Source: Candidatus Omnitrophota bacterium
Lineage (GTDB): Bacteria; Omnitrophota; Gorgyraeia; 2-02-FULL-51-18
Reading direction: 5' to 3'
Assembly (NCBI GenBank): GCA_023247935.1
Contig: JAHFFM010000030.1
Span: 1-14,744 of the forward strand
Length of the DNA: 14,744 bases
Of this stretch, positions 7,142-14,630 are shown piece after piece. Positions within the stretch are counted from its first letter, which is position 1; each line of letters opens with the position of its first letter. A program made the position numbers and the translations under genes. The notes under the pieces are model-generated. The model did no database searches, was not told the DNA's origin, and saw only the letters and a list, made by a program, of their open reading frames with translations.

Positions 7142-8107
7142 TCAACCGCGGGTCATGGCATAAGTTTTGAATTTTTCAACCAGAGTTTTTAAATCTACGC
7201 CGTAGATTCCTTTGAGCGCTTTTTCAAATGTCGCGCCAGCGGCGGTTTCCTTGAGAAGCTCATAGAGTTTCTCTTTCTGGTAATTCAAAACCAAAAAACG
7301 CGTCAAAAGCTCGCTTTCCCTGTAAAAAATCGTATTTTTTTCTTCCGTGTCCGGATATCTTTTTAAAAGAATGAGTTCCTCCAAAGGAATAAATTCATTT
7401 TCCGGCACTAATTGAAAAGTGCGCACGTTAAATTCATTCCCATCCGCTTTCATGGCCACCGCCTTGGTCGCCATGAATTCCGCGAAACCCTCATTCAGAA
7501 AAAGAGGCACTTCCCCCTTGACGAAACGATGCAAAACCAAATGCGTGATTTCATGCGCGAGCACGCGTTGAGGCTCAAGCCAAAACGGTTCACGATAAAT
7601 AAAAAGCTCTAAACCGTTTGTGAAAGCTTCAGCGCCCGGAAGTTTTTCGGGAGTGGTTTGGTTGAAGGATTTCCAAAGCGTTTTGTCGTCAAAAATAAAA
7701 ATATGGCTTTTGCCTTTGAATAATTTCGGGTCTTCGGCCACCCCGAAAATTTCTTTCACCCAGTGATAATAAACTTCCGTGTGGATAAGAATGGTTTCAG
7801 CTTCTTTGGCGTCATGGAAATGATAAACAAAATATTCGGTCTCGGCATGCTGCCAGGCGTCTTTGTATACGGCCAGCGCGGCTTTTCCCGTGTCAGTGAG
7901 TTTGCGGTCGGAAAGATCCTTCCAATCCACGGCAGGCGTGACGGAAGCTCCATAAATTGAAGGGGCTGCGAAAAAAAATAAAAACGCCACAGCGAACGGA
8001 ACAAAACAATTCCTGTGTTTAGACTGTCCGCCACAAGGCGTTGGCGGACTCGTCCGCAAAGCGCCCTGTGAACAGACTCGCCTGCGCTTTGTGGCGAGCT
8101 CCGTCAT
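7142..8107 (-). CDS. Exported HExxH zinc metallopeptidase (peptidase MA-like gluzincin)
   Basis: 321 residues. AHEITHLVLH gives the zinc signature His185-Glu186-x-x-His189, and LFLNEGFAEF at 202-211 supplies the likely third ligand Glu206. This is the pattern of gluzincin peptidases of the MA-like (DUF1570-type) group, usually acting outside the cytoplasm. Substrate unknown. A hydrophobic segment (about 36-53, ending SIYGA) looks like a signal peptide. It is preceded by an unusually long, basic, Cys- and Arg-rich n-region (1-35) encoded by a block of inverted repeats. ATG 8107 has a good GAGGG five bases upstream, and both lie inside a CGTCAT/ATGACG inverted repeat. The only other start close to the signal segment is a GTG (at 'AVAF') without a ribosome binding site. 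The gene follows the small upstream gene by 33 bases, so they are probably cotranscribed. Confidence 0.85.
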   Translation of the reverse strand: MTELATKRRRVCSQGALRTSPPTPCGGQSKHRNCFVPFAVAFLFFFAAPSIYGASVTPAVDWKDLSDRKLTDTGKAALAVYKDAWQHAETEYFVYHFHDAKEAETILIHTEVYYHWVKEIFGVAEDPKLFKGKSHIFIFDDKTLWKSFNQTTPEKLPGAEAFTNGLELFIYREPFWLEPQRVLAHEITHLVLHRFVKGEVPLFLNEGFAEFMATKAVAMKADGNEFNVRTFQLVPENEFIPLEELILLKRYPDTEEKNTIFYRESELLTRFLVLNYQKEKLYELLKETAAGATFEKALKGIYGVDLKTLVEKFKTYAMTRG

Positions 8108-8126
8108 TCTATCCCTCGCGATGACG
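8026..8126. repeat. Cluster of short inverted repeats at the start of the peptidase gene
   Basis: Three nested hairpin-forming units lie side by side: GTCCGCCA/TGGCGGAC with an 8-base loop (8026-8049), CTCGCC/GGCGAG (8077-8098), and CGTCAT/ATGACG (8102-8126). The block is GC-rich and separates the upstream gene from the hydrophobic signal segment. It looks like dispersed palindromic repeat material, but copy number elsewhere cannot be seen. It supplies the ATG, the ribosome binding site and about the first 28 codons of the peptidase. Confidence 0.55.
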
Positions 8127-8140
8127 CAATGAATCGACGA

Positions 8141-8518
8141 CTAAAAAAATCTTCTTTTTTTCTGCTGCTTTTTGAGAAGGTCATTGCCTTCGTGGCGAAT
8201 TTCATCCGATTGAGCTAAAAATAAAGAAGCTTCATCGGGCGGCAAAATCCAATCAGGCATCGTGGACGCCGCGTCTTCCATTTCATTGGCGTGCACGCGT
8301 GAATAACGCGCGATCAAACGCTTTGCTTCCGCAAAACTAATCTTGATTCCATCCCATAATATTTTTTTGACTGAACCGCCGGCTTTAAAAACGCCTTCCA
8401 CCCAATCGTAATAACCACTGGCATAAGAACCATTCTTTTGTCTGAGAATATAGGCGGGAACTCCGTAGAAATTATAATAACCTTCGATGCTGCGCAGACT
8501 TTTTTTCGGCTCGCTCAT
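8141..8518 (-). CDS. Small protein of unknown function
   Basis: 125 residues from ATG 8518; I recognise no family. The N-terminal part is rich in aromatic residues (EGYYNFYGVPAYILRQ, then GSYASGYYDWVEG), the middle is amphipathic, and the end is strongly basic (LLKKQQKKRRFF). No signal peptide or membrane segment is visible, so it is probably cytoplasmic. An ATG 11 codons upstream (8551) is open but lies above the -10 box of the promoter, while ATG 8518 has GGAGG eight bases upstream, so I chose the latter. The gene has its own promoter and is followed 33 bases later by the exported peptidase, suggesting a two-gene unit. The basic tail may allow nucleic acid or membrane contact; this is only a guess. 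Confidence 0.75.
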   Translation of the reverse strand: MSEPKKSLRSIEGYYNFYGVPAYILRQKNGSYASGYYDWVEGVFKAGGSVKKILWDGIKISFAEAKRLIARYSRVHANEMEDAASTMPDWILPPDEASLFLAQSDEIRHEGNDLLKKQQKKRRFF

Positions 8519-8541
8519 GCGTTTTTCCTCCGCTGTTTCTG

Positions 8542-8569
8542 AATATAACATGACTCAACGCAAAGTCAA
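8542..8569 (-). promoter_or_regulatory. Sigma70-type promoter for the small protein and peptidase genes
   Basis: TTGACT (8569-8564), a 16-base spacer, and TATATT (8547-8542), each five of six to consensus. The start is expected near 8535, ahead of the GGAGG (8531-8527) and ATG 8518, and just after the MITE-like element, so this unit is independent of ppc transcription. Confidence 0.75.
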
Positions 8570-8596
8570 GACACCAAATGTAAAATTTTTGTTAAA

Positions 8597-8758
8597 CCCG
8601 AATATTGCGTTAGAACGCGAGAACCAAGTCACAATAGCTTGTCGTGGATGAGCTTGAGTAAAATCGACGGCGCACTTTTAAGTGCGTCTAGATTTTTGTG
8701 AAAGCTCAGACGCGGCAAGACATTGTGACGACTTCCGCGTTCTAACGCAATATTCGGG
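8597..8758. mobile_element. MITE-like non-coding palindromic element with 5-bp target duplication
   Basis: 162 bases with perfect 23-base terminal inverted repeats (8597-8619 and 8736-8758) that begin CCCGAATATTGCG. The same five bases, TTAAA, flank it on both sides (8592-8596 and 8759-8763), as expected for a target-site duplication. The arms stay partly complementary inward: GTCACAAT, CTTGYCGYG and TGAGCTT recur on both sides. They meet at a central hairpin, CGCACTT-TT-AAGTGCG (8671-8686). There is no ORF of note. The element could be mobilised in trans by a transposase not in this window. It starts 14 bases after the ppc stop and, when transcribed, would fold into one long hairpin. Confidence 0.75.
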
Positions 8759-8777
8759 TTAAATAAAGTTTACCTGG

Positions 8778-11525
8778 TTAGCCTGTGCTTTTCATGCCAA
8801 AGGCGATGCCATTGACGGTCAAAAGCAGGAGTTCGTCGAGCTTTTTGCGCTCTTGCTCGGAGAGTTCAGCGCTGCTCTGTCTAAACTCATTCAAAAATCT
8901 CATTTGCAGATAGTGGAGAGGATCCACATAGGGATTTCTTTGTTTGATGGAATCGCGCAAAACGGTATGGGAATCTAAAAGCTCTTTTTGCCTGCACACT
9001 TCCAACACTTTTTCAACCGCCCGGCCATGCTCGGAAACGATCTGACCATGAATCAACTCTTTAAGCGCGTCGTCCGTTACCATATCCGCGTACTGGGAAG
9101 CGATCGACATATCGGTCTTCGCTAAAGAGGTTTGCACGTTGTTCATAAGCGAACGGAAAAACGGCCATTCCTGATACATCTCTTGGAGTTCAGCCAAACC
9201 CTCGGGACGCTGAGTTACGTATGTTTCCATGGCATGCCCAATCCCAAACCAAGCGGAAATGATGTATCTCGACTGTATCCAGCTGAACACCCAGGGGATC
9301 GCGCGAAGCTCTTCGAAAGTTTCTTTGGAACTTCTCAGCGCGGGCCGTGAACCAATCTTCGTCATCTTGAGCACACGAATGGGCGTGGCTTGATTATAAA
9401 AATCCAAAAAATTCGGCGTGTCAAAAATCAATTTACGGTAATGGGAATAAGAAAGGTCTGAAAGAATTTCCATTCTCTCTTCCCACCCCCGGATTTTTTT
9501 ATTTTTCTCGAATTCTTTTTTGCTCACCAAATTCGTCCAAACCACGGCGGTGATTAATTGCTCAAGGTTCCGGTTGGCGATCACGGGATTGGCGTATTTC
9601 TGTGCCACCACTTCGCCCTGTTCCGTCAATTTGATGCGTCCGAAAGACGCCGCATAAGGCTGCGCCAAAATCGCGCGATGCGATTCCCCGCCGCCACGGT
9701 CAATGGTGCCGCCTTTTCCATGAAACAACTCAAGCTTCACCTGGTGCTTTTGCGCCACTTCATACAAATTTTTCTGCGCCAAATAAAGTTTCCAGTTCGC
9801 CGTCAAATAACCGCCGTCCTTGGCGCTGTCCGAATAGCCCAACATCACTTCCTGGACATTGTCCCTGGATTTTACATAAGAGCGGTAAAGCGGAATGGAA
9901 AAAAGCCGATCCATGACTTCATGCGCATGCTCCAAGGAGCGGATGGATTCAAAAAGAGGAATAATAGCGATGGCACTTTCTTTGACCTGCTTGTTGGAAA
10001 CGCGGATAAGATTTTTTTGCTTGGCGAAATAAAACATGGCCAGCACGTCTTCGGCGGATTCAGTCATGCTCAAAATATAATCATCCACCGCCTCGGGACT
10101 GATTTTATCTTGAATGGAACGCATGGTTTCAAGCTGCAGTAAAAATTCCCGGGAAACGGGAGAAAGCGAAACATTCCGGCTCATTTTTTGAGTGGAGTTG
10201 ATTTTCTTCAACAAAACTTCAGCTTCGTAATTTTCACCCGGAAACACTTCCTGAAAAATCTGCTTCAGTTTTCTGGTGTGATCCCGAAAATCCAATTTAG
10301 CCAAATGAAAACCGAAAAATTCAACTTGGTCAATCAAACGGTCAAAATCCGCGGTTGAAAGCGATCCCTTATGCGAAATCAAGCTCTCACGAATCAAGCG
10401 CAAATCCTTGATAAACCCTTCCCGGGTCATGCCGGGCTTTTTATTGTGCAAAAGGTTGTAAATTTTTTGATGCATGAACGAAAATTTCTTACGGTAAACC
10501 TCATGCGACTCATACTGGTTGAGCTCTTTCGCCTGTTCAGGCATGGACTTGGCGTCTTCTTCGACGGATTCCGTGAGTTTCTTGCTAGCCTTTGCCATGC
10601 CGTTGGATTGGCTGTGTTTGCGGATCAAATCCTCAAGCGCCGAAAGATAAACATTTAAAATCAGTTTTTTCTGCAGCATGGCGGTTTTTTTGGTCACTTC
10701 GCAGGTCACGTTCGGATTTCCGTCCCTATCCGAGCCCACCCAGGAACCAAAACTCACAAAAGGCCGGATGTCCGGACATTGTTTTCCAAAACAGTTCGCG
10801 AATTCACGGCGAAGACGCTCATGCAGGTCAGGCAGCAAGCTTAAAATCGTGCGTTGGAAAAAGAAGAGCGTTTGATCTACTTCATCCGACACTTGTACGC
10901 TTCTTTGGCGAATTTCGGAAGTTTGCCAGAGAATTTCAAGCGTTTCCCGGATTTTGTCCGTGGCCAATTCCTTCTCGTAAATGGTCAAATCTTTCCGGTC
11001 AAGCAGGGATAATTGAGAAGCGATTCTCAAAAGATGGTCCATCACGGTCCGTCGCTTGGCTTCGGTGGGATGCGCGGTGAGAACAAGCTCAATTCTCATT
11101 CCCGACATGAATTCCGCCAACTCTTCCGCGTTTAAACCCTGCTTTTTAAGATCCGAGAAAAGTTTCCGGAGGGACATGTCCTGAAGACTTAAAGAATCTT
11201 TTTCGTACTCGCGGATGCGGCGCACGCGATGCGCTTCCTCGGCGATATTGACGAGCTGAAAATAAATCGTGAAAGCTCTCGCAACTTTGTAGGCGTCGTC
11301 CGGATCAAGGGACCGGATTAATTTTTTTTCTTCTGCGATGCTTTCGGGAGTCGGGTTGGTCCGAATTTTTTTGGCGAGCAGCCGGATTTGCTCAATTTTG
11401 GAAAAAAGCTTATCCCCTTCCTGCTCCCGGATCATGTCACCCAAAAGCGTGGTCAAAAATCTTACGTCTTTACGAAGCTGCTCGTCCAACGTTTGCCGGG
11501 AGGTAGAAGCCACTGTTTTCGTCAT
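8778..11525 (-). CDS. ppc: Phosphoenolpyruvate carboxylase
   Basis: Carboxylates phosphoenolpyruvate with bicarbonate to oxaloacetate, refilling the TCA cycle. 915 residues, full length for the bacterial family. The catalytic-His motif LTAHPTEAKRR has His152. GSWVGSDRDGNP, MLGYSDSAKDGG and the late RAIPWVFSWIQSR follow in the right order. The glycine-rich loop reads FHGKGGTIDRGGG, where the family usually has FHGRGG..GRGG; Lys604 replaces an Arg, Asp609 a Gly, while Arg610 is kept. The C-terminus is MKSTG rather than the usual NTG. These are conservative or lineage changes, and activity is still expected. I start at ATG 11525, which overlaps the upstream stop as TGATG and implies coupling; a GTG one codon earlier is also open. 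There is no clear Shine-Dalgarno sequence of its own. It is last of the glmS-rsmI-YopX-ppc cluster. Confidence 0.96.
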   Translation of the reverse strand: MTKTVASTSRQTLDEQLRKDVRFLTTLLGDMIREQEGDKLFSKIEQIRLLAKKIRTNPTPESIAEEKKLIRSLDPDDAYKVARAFTIYFQLVNIAEEAHRVRRIREYEKDSLSLQDMSLRKLFSDLKKQGLNAEELAEFMSGMRIELVLTAHPTEAKRRTVMDHLLRIASQLSLLDRKDLTIYEKELATDKIRETLEILWQTSEIRQRSVQVSDEVDQTLFFFQRTILSLLPDLHERLRREFANCFGKQCPDIRPFVSFGSWVGSDRDGNPNVTCEVTKKTAMLQKKLILNVYLSALEDLIRKHSQSNGMAKASKKLTESVEEDAKSMPEQAKELNQYESHEVYRKKFSFMHQKIYNLLHNKKPGMTREGFIKDLRLIRESLISHKGSLSTADFDRLIDQVEFFGFHLAKLDFRDHTRKLKQIFQEVFPGENYEAEVLLKKINSTQKMSRNVSLSPVSREFLLQLETMRSIQDKISPEAVDDYILSMTESAEDVLAMFYFAKQKNLIRVSNKQVKESAIAIIPLFESIRSLEHAHEVMDRLFSIPLYRSYVKSRDNVQEVMLGYSDSAKDGGYLTANWKLYLAQKNLYEVAQKHQVKLELFHGKGGTIDRGGGESHRAILAQPYAASFGRIKLTEQGEVVAQKYANPVIANRNLEQLITAVVWTNLVSKKEFEKNKKIRGWEERMEILSDLSYSHYRKLIFDTPNFLDFYNQATPIRVLKMTKIGSRPALRSSKETFEELRAIPWVFSWIQSRYIISAWFGIGHAMETYVTQRPEGLAELQEMYQEWPFFRSLMNNVQTSLAKTDMSIASQYADMVTDDALKELIHGQIVSEHGRAVEKVLEVCRQKELLDSHTVLRDSIKQRNPYVDPLHYLQMRFLNEFRQSSAELSEQERKKLDELLLLTVNGIAFGMKSTG

Positions 11526-11932
11526 CACTTTTTGATTAAACCTGGATTTTCAAACTCATTACCGACCACTTCCATGTCTAAATTCTCGGGGTATCCTGAA
11601 ATCCCGTTTTTTTGAAGCAAATCCCGAAGCGGATGAATCTTGCCAGCTCCAAACGTGTCCGGCACCGCGTTCACCACTCCCGTGAACGACTTTTCCTTAT
11701 AATTAATTTTCACCACGTCGCCTTCAAAAATCTCATTCCGATTTTTGTCCGTCAGCCCGGTGCTTTCCAAAAGAAAGCAATCTCCGTACCACGCGCGCTT
11801 CACCGGCTTCCCACGCCCGTCATCCACAAGCGGGTCCTGGTCGCAAAGCAGCACCGAAAAAAGTCTTTGGTAAGCCCTGTAATACATCCGCTTTTCTTTC
11901 GCGTGCCAGGCTCTGAAGCGGACCTCTTTCAC
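11525..11932 (-). CDS. YopX-family protein
   Basis: 135 residues. The opening MKEVRFRAWHAKEKRMYY, the middle STGLTDKNRNEIFEGDVVKI and the end MEVVGNEFENPGLIKK match the pattern I know for YopX-family proteins (first named in Bacillus phage SPbeta), where the core usually reads YTGLKDKNGKEIYEGDIV and the end GNIYENPEL. The function of the family is not established; most members are in phages or prophages. The start is GTG 11932 with a G-rich stretch (GGGGGGAAA) directly upstream. Its stop overlaps the ppc ATG (TGATG), and it lies 42 bases after rsmI, so it is embedded in a housekeeping cluster with no other phage gene nearby. It could be a domesticated phage gene or a lineage gene recruited as a translational lead-in for ppc. 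Confidence 0.85.
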   Translation of the reverse strand: MKEVRFRAWHAKEKRMYYRAYQRLFSVLLCDQDPLVDDGRGKPVKRAWYGDCFLLESTGLTDKNRNEIFEGDVVKINYKEKSFTGVVNAVPDTFGAGKIHPLRDLLQKNGISGYPENLDMEVVGNEFENPGLIKK

Positions 11933-11937
11933 TTTCC

Positions 11938-11973
11938 CCCCGTACCGTACGGGCGCGATTAATCGTGCCCCTA
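11938..11973. repeat. Intergenic palindromic repeat between rsmI and the YopX gene
   Basis: Two adjoining inverted repeats: CCCGTACCGTACGGG (11938-11952) and GGGCGCGATTAATCGTGCCC (11950-11969), the second near-perfect. They fill almost the whole 42-base gap. No T tract follows, so this is not an obvious terminator. The form suggests a dispersed palindromic repeat, and the G-rich end serves as ribosome binding site for the next gene. Confidence 0.5.
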
Positions 11974-11974
11974 C

Positions 11975-12649
11975 TTATTCGACTGAAAATACAACCACGA
12001 ATTCGCCCAATACTTTACCACGCGAAAAGCGCTCAATGACTACGCTTAATTTATCCCGCAAAACCTCTTCAAATTTCTTCGTGAGTTCCCGGGCCACCGC
12101 CACCTCCACATCGCCTAAAACGTCTTTCATCACAGCCAGCGTTTTTAAAATCCTATGAGGGGATTCATAAAAAATAATGGTGCGGCCCTCTTTAGACAAC
12201 GCTTGAAACCATTTCCTTTTGGCGCCATCTTTAACCGGCGCGAAACCCTCAAATGCAAACCGGTGCACCGGAAATCCGGACAAGAGCAGAGCTGGCAACA
12301 ACGCCGTAGCGCCCGGAATCACTTTCACTTCAATGCCTTCGAGCCTGGCCTTCTCAATCAATTTGTAACCCGGATCCGCCAAGCCAGGCGTACCGGCGTC
12401 TGAAATCAACGCTCCGTTCTGCCCTTCCTTAAGGCGCCGCGCCAACTCCGGCGCTTTTTTGGATTCCGAAAAATCAAAATAACTGATCAGCGGCTTCTGG
12501 ATGCTGTAATGATCCAGTAAAACTTTGGAATGACGGGTATCTTCGCAGGCAATCCAATCCACGCTCTTCAAAACCTCAACCGCGCGGTACGACATGTCTC
12601 CCAAATTACCAATCGGCGTGGAGACAATGTATAAAATCCCGGAAGACAT
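11975..12649 (-). CDS. rsmI: 16S rRNA (cytidine1402-2'-O)-methyltransferase, short form
   Basis: Uses SAM to 2'-O-methylate C1402 of 16S rRNA in the ribosomal P site. 224 residues. It has the tetrapyrrole-methylase-like fold motifs of RsmI: STPIGNLGD at 10-18, CEDTRHSKVLL at 35-45, ISDAGTPGLADPG from 82, PGATALLPALLLSGFP, and FYESPHRI. E. coli RsmI has about 286 residues, so this one ends about 60 residues early, right after the methyltransferase core (GEFVVVFSVE), and lacks the C-terminal helical domain. I chose ATG 12649, with AGG five bases upstream; a GTG one codon earlier is open. It lies 51 bases after glmS and probably shares its transcript. Confidence 0.95.
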   Translation of the reverse strand: MSSGILYIVSTPIGNLGDMSYRAVEVLKSVDWIACEDTRHSKVLLDHYSIQKPLISYFDFSESKKAPELARRLKEGQNGALISDAGTPGLADPGYKLIEKARLEGIEVKVIPGATALLPALLLSGFPVHRFAFEGFAPVKDGAKRKWFQALSKEGRTIIFYESPHRILKTLAVMKDVLGDVEVAVARELTKKFEEVLRDKLSVVIERFSRGKVLGEFVVVFSVE

Positions 12650-12657
12650 CACAACCT

Positions 12658-12680
12658 GGGGGTGAGGGGTGGGTTGTGGG
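12658..12680 (+). other. G-quadruplex motif in the glmS-rsmI gap
   Basis: On the plus strand four G runs (GGGGG, GGGG, GGG, GGG) are separated by loops of 3, 1 and 4 bases, meeting the usual G3+N1-7 rule. It is on the template strand for glmS and rsmI, so the RNA there is C-rich. In the RNA the region may instead pair with the G-rich GGATGGGGATGGGG just upstream. Confidence 0.5.
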
Positions 12681-12700
12681 TATTCCCCATCCCCATCCTT

Positions 12701-14605
12701 CTATTCAACTGTCACAGACTTAGCCAAATTTCGAGGCTGGTCTATGTCTTCTCCGAATTCGTTGGCCACGCAATAAGCCAAAAGCTGAAGAGGGAGCACG
12801 GTTAAAAGCGGCGAAAAAATTTCCGACACACGCGGGATTTCAATCACATACGCGGGATTTAATCTTTGAATGTCTTCATTTCCCTCAGTGACAATGGGAA
12901 CGATATAGCCTGAGCGCGCCTTGATTTCCTGGATGTTGGAAATCATCTTGTCATACGTTTTGGATTCCGGCGCGATGCAAATCACCCAGGGATTCTCGTC
13001 GATAAGCGCGATCGGACCATGCTTCATTTCACCGGAAGGATAACCTTCTGCGGGAATATAAGAAATTTCTTTTAATTTAAGCGCGCCCTCAATGGCGTTC
13101 GGGTAATTGATATTGCGTCCCAAATACAAAAAGAAACCGTTCGGCGCGCGTTTGCGTTTGTCCGGGTCCGCGGAATAATACTTATCCAGCTGCTCATGGT
13201 AACGCACGTTAAAATCATGCGCGTTCTTTTCCCAATTTTTTTCGTCACGTTTGTATTCATCCAAAAATGACCTCATAAGCTGCGGCACGTGTAAAAATTC
13301 TTTCAAAAGTTCGCGGCGCGCCGACTCTTTCATAGTTTTGAAATTCTGGCTCAAATAAAGTCCCAGAAGATATAGAACGGCAAGCTGCGCCGTGTAAGCT
13401 TTGGTGGAAGCCACGGCAATTTCCGGTCCCGCATGCGTGTAAATCACGCCTTTAGCTTCGCGGGATAAAGAAGACCCCAGCACATTGCAAATAGTTAACG
13501 TGAGCGCTTTTTTTCTTTTCGCTTCACGAACACCGGCCAGCGTGTCAGCCGTTTCTCCGCTCTGCGAAATGGCGATCACAAGCGTATCCGGACCCACTTT
13601 CGGATCGCGGTAACGAAACTCGGAAGAAGTATCCACCCAAACCGGAATATCCGTGAATTCTTCAAAAATATATTTCCCGACAAGTCCCGCGTGATACGCC
13701 GTGCCGCAGGCGATAATGACGATACGTTTTACTTTTTTGAGAGCCGCGGCCGGAATTTTGAGTTCATCAAAATGAATTTCATAACCGCGCACGCGTTCTT
13801 TAAGAATGGCCGTTAAAATCCCGGGCTGCTCAAAAATTTCTTTGAGCATGTAATGAGGAAAACCGCCTTTTTTCGCCTGAGTCACGTCCCAATTAATTTT
13901 CACGGGCTGGCGCGAAATTGGCTTACCGGCTAAATTCGTGATTTCACAACTGTCTCTCATGAGTGTCACAACTTCGCCGTTTTCCAAATAAATCACCTGG
14001 TTGGTGTATTCCAAAATCGCGGAAACGTCGCTTGCCACGTAATTTTCGTTTTCGCCTTTTCCGATCACAAGCGGGCTGTCGAGTTTGGCGGCCACGATTT
14101 TTCCCGGCTCAGCCGAGGTGATCACCGCAATGGCATACGTTCCGTGCACGTCACGAAGCGCACGGCGCACCGCGTTTTCCAAATTTCCTTTGTAATATTT
14201 GGCTACGAGATGAACAATGACTTCCGTGTCGGTCTCGGAACGAAAACGCACGCCTTCTTCTTGAAGCGTTTTCTTCAAATCAAAATAATTTTCAATGATG
14301 CCGTTGTGAACAACCGCAATTTGATTTTCTTTGTCGAGATGAGGATGGGCGTTTTCTTTAGAGGGAGTTCCATGCGTCGCCCAGCGCGTATGCCCCACCG
14401 CCGTCGTGCCTTTGAGAGGCTGCTTGTTTAAAATCTCTTCAAGGTTTTTAATTTTTCCATATGTCTTAACCACGCGAATCGCGTTAGACCCGTTCTGCAT
14501 GGCAATCCCGGACGAATCGTATCCGCGATATTCAAGCTGCTTAAGCCCTTGAATAACAAGAGGTTGCGCCTCTTTTTTACCCGTATAACCAAATATCCCG
14601 CACAT
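12701..14605 (-). CDS. glmS: Glutamine-fructose-6-phosphate aminotransferase (isomerizing)
   Basis: Makes glucosamine-6-phosphate from fructose-6-phosphate and glutamine, the entry to peptidoglycan and lipopolysaccharide amino sugars. 634 residues. I start at ATG 14605 so that Cys2 becomes the N-terminal nucleophile (CGIFGYTG); AAGGA lies eight bases upstream. The longer open frame has no such logic. The glutaminase domain shows RGYDSSGIA, GHTRWATHG at 71-79, HNGIIENY and SETDTEV. The isomerase SIS domains show CGTAYHAG (Cys300), SQSGETADT (347-355), STKAYTAQ and GEMKHGP (His529), with the conserved end LAKSVTVE. It is 25 residues longer than E. coli GlmS; an extra charged stretch at about 469-490 (YHEQLDKYYSADPDKRK) before LGRNINYP accounts for this. 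No glmS ribozyme fits the leader of about 20 bases. Confidence 0.97.
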   Translation of the reverse strand: MCGIFGYTGKKEAQPLVIQGLKQLEYRGYDSSGIAMQNGSNAIRVVKTYGKIKNLEEILNKQPLKGTTAVGHTRWATHGTPSKENAHPHLDKENQIAVVHNGIIENYFDLKKTLQEEGVRFRSETDTEVIVHLVAKYYKGNLENAVRRALRDVHGTYAIAVITSAEPGKIVAAKLDSPLVIGKGENENYVASDVSAILEYTNQVIYLENGEVVTLMRDSCEITNLAGKPISRQPVKINWDVTQAKKGGFPHYMLKEIFEQPGILTAILKERVRGYEIHFDELKIPAAALKKVKRIVIIACGTAYHAGLVGKYIFEEFTDIPVWVDTSSEFRYRDPKVGPDTLVIAISQSGETADTLAGVREAKRKKALTLTICNVLGSSLSREAKGVIYTHAGPEIAVASTKAYTAQLAVLYLLGLYLSQNFKTMKESARRELLKEFLHVPQLMRSFLDEYKRDEKNWEKNAHDFNVRYHEQLDKYYSADPDKRKRAPNGFFLYLGRNINYPNAIEGALKLKEISYIPAEGYPSGEMKHGPIALIDENPWVICIAPESKTYDKMISNIQEIKARSGYIVPIVTEGNEDIQRLNPAYVIEIPRVSEIFSPLLTVLPLQLLAYCVANEFGEDIDQPRNLAKSVTVE

Positions 14606-14630
14606 AAAATTTATCCTTAAATAAGCCGCT

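Noticed and set aside
8519..8551. Upstream ATG (8551) for the small protein
   Set aside because: It lies upstream of the -10 box of a good promoter, while ATG 8518 has GGAGG at proper spacing.
8597..8758. CRISPR, tRNA or structured ncRNA gene in the ppc downstream gap
   Set aside because: There is no repeat-spacer pattern and no tRNA-like arms; the terminal inverted repeats and direct flanks fit a transposable element better.
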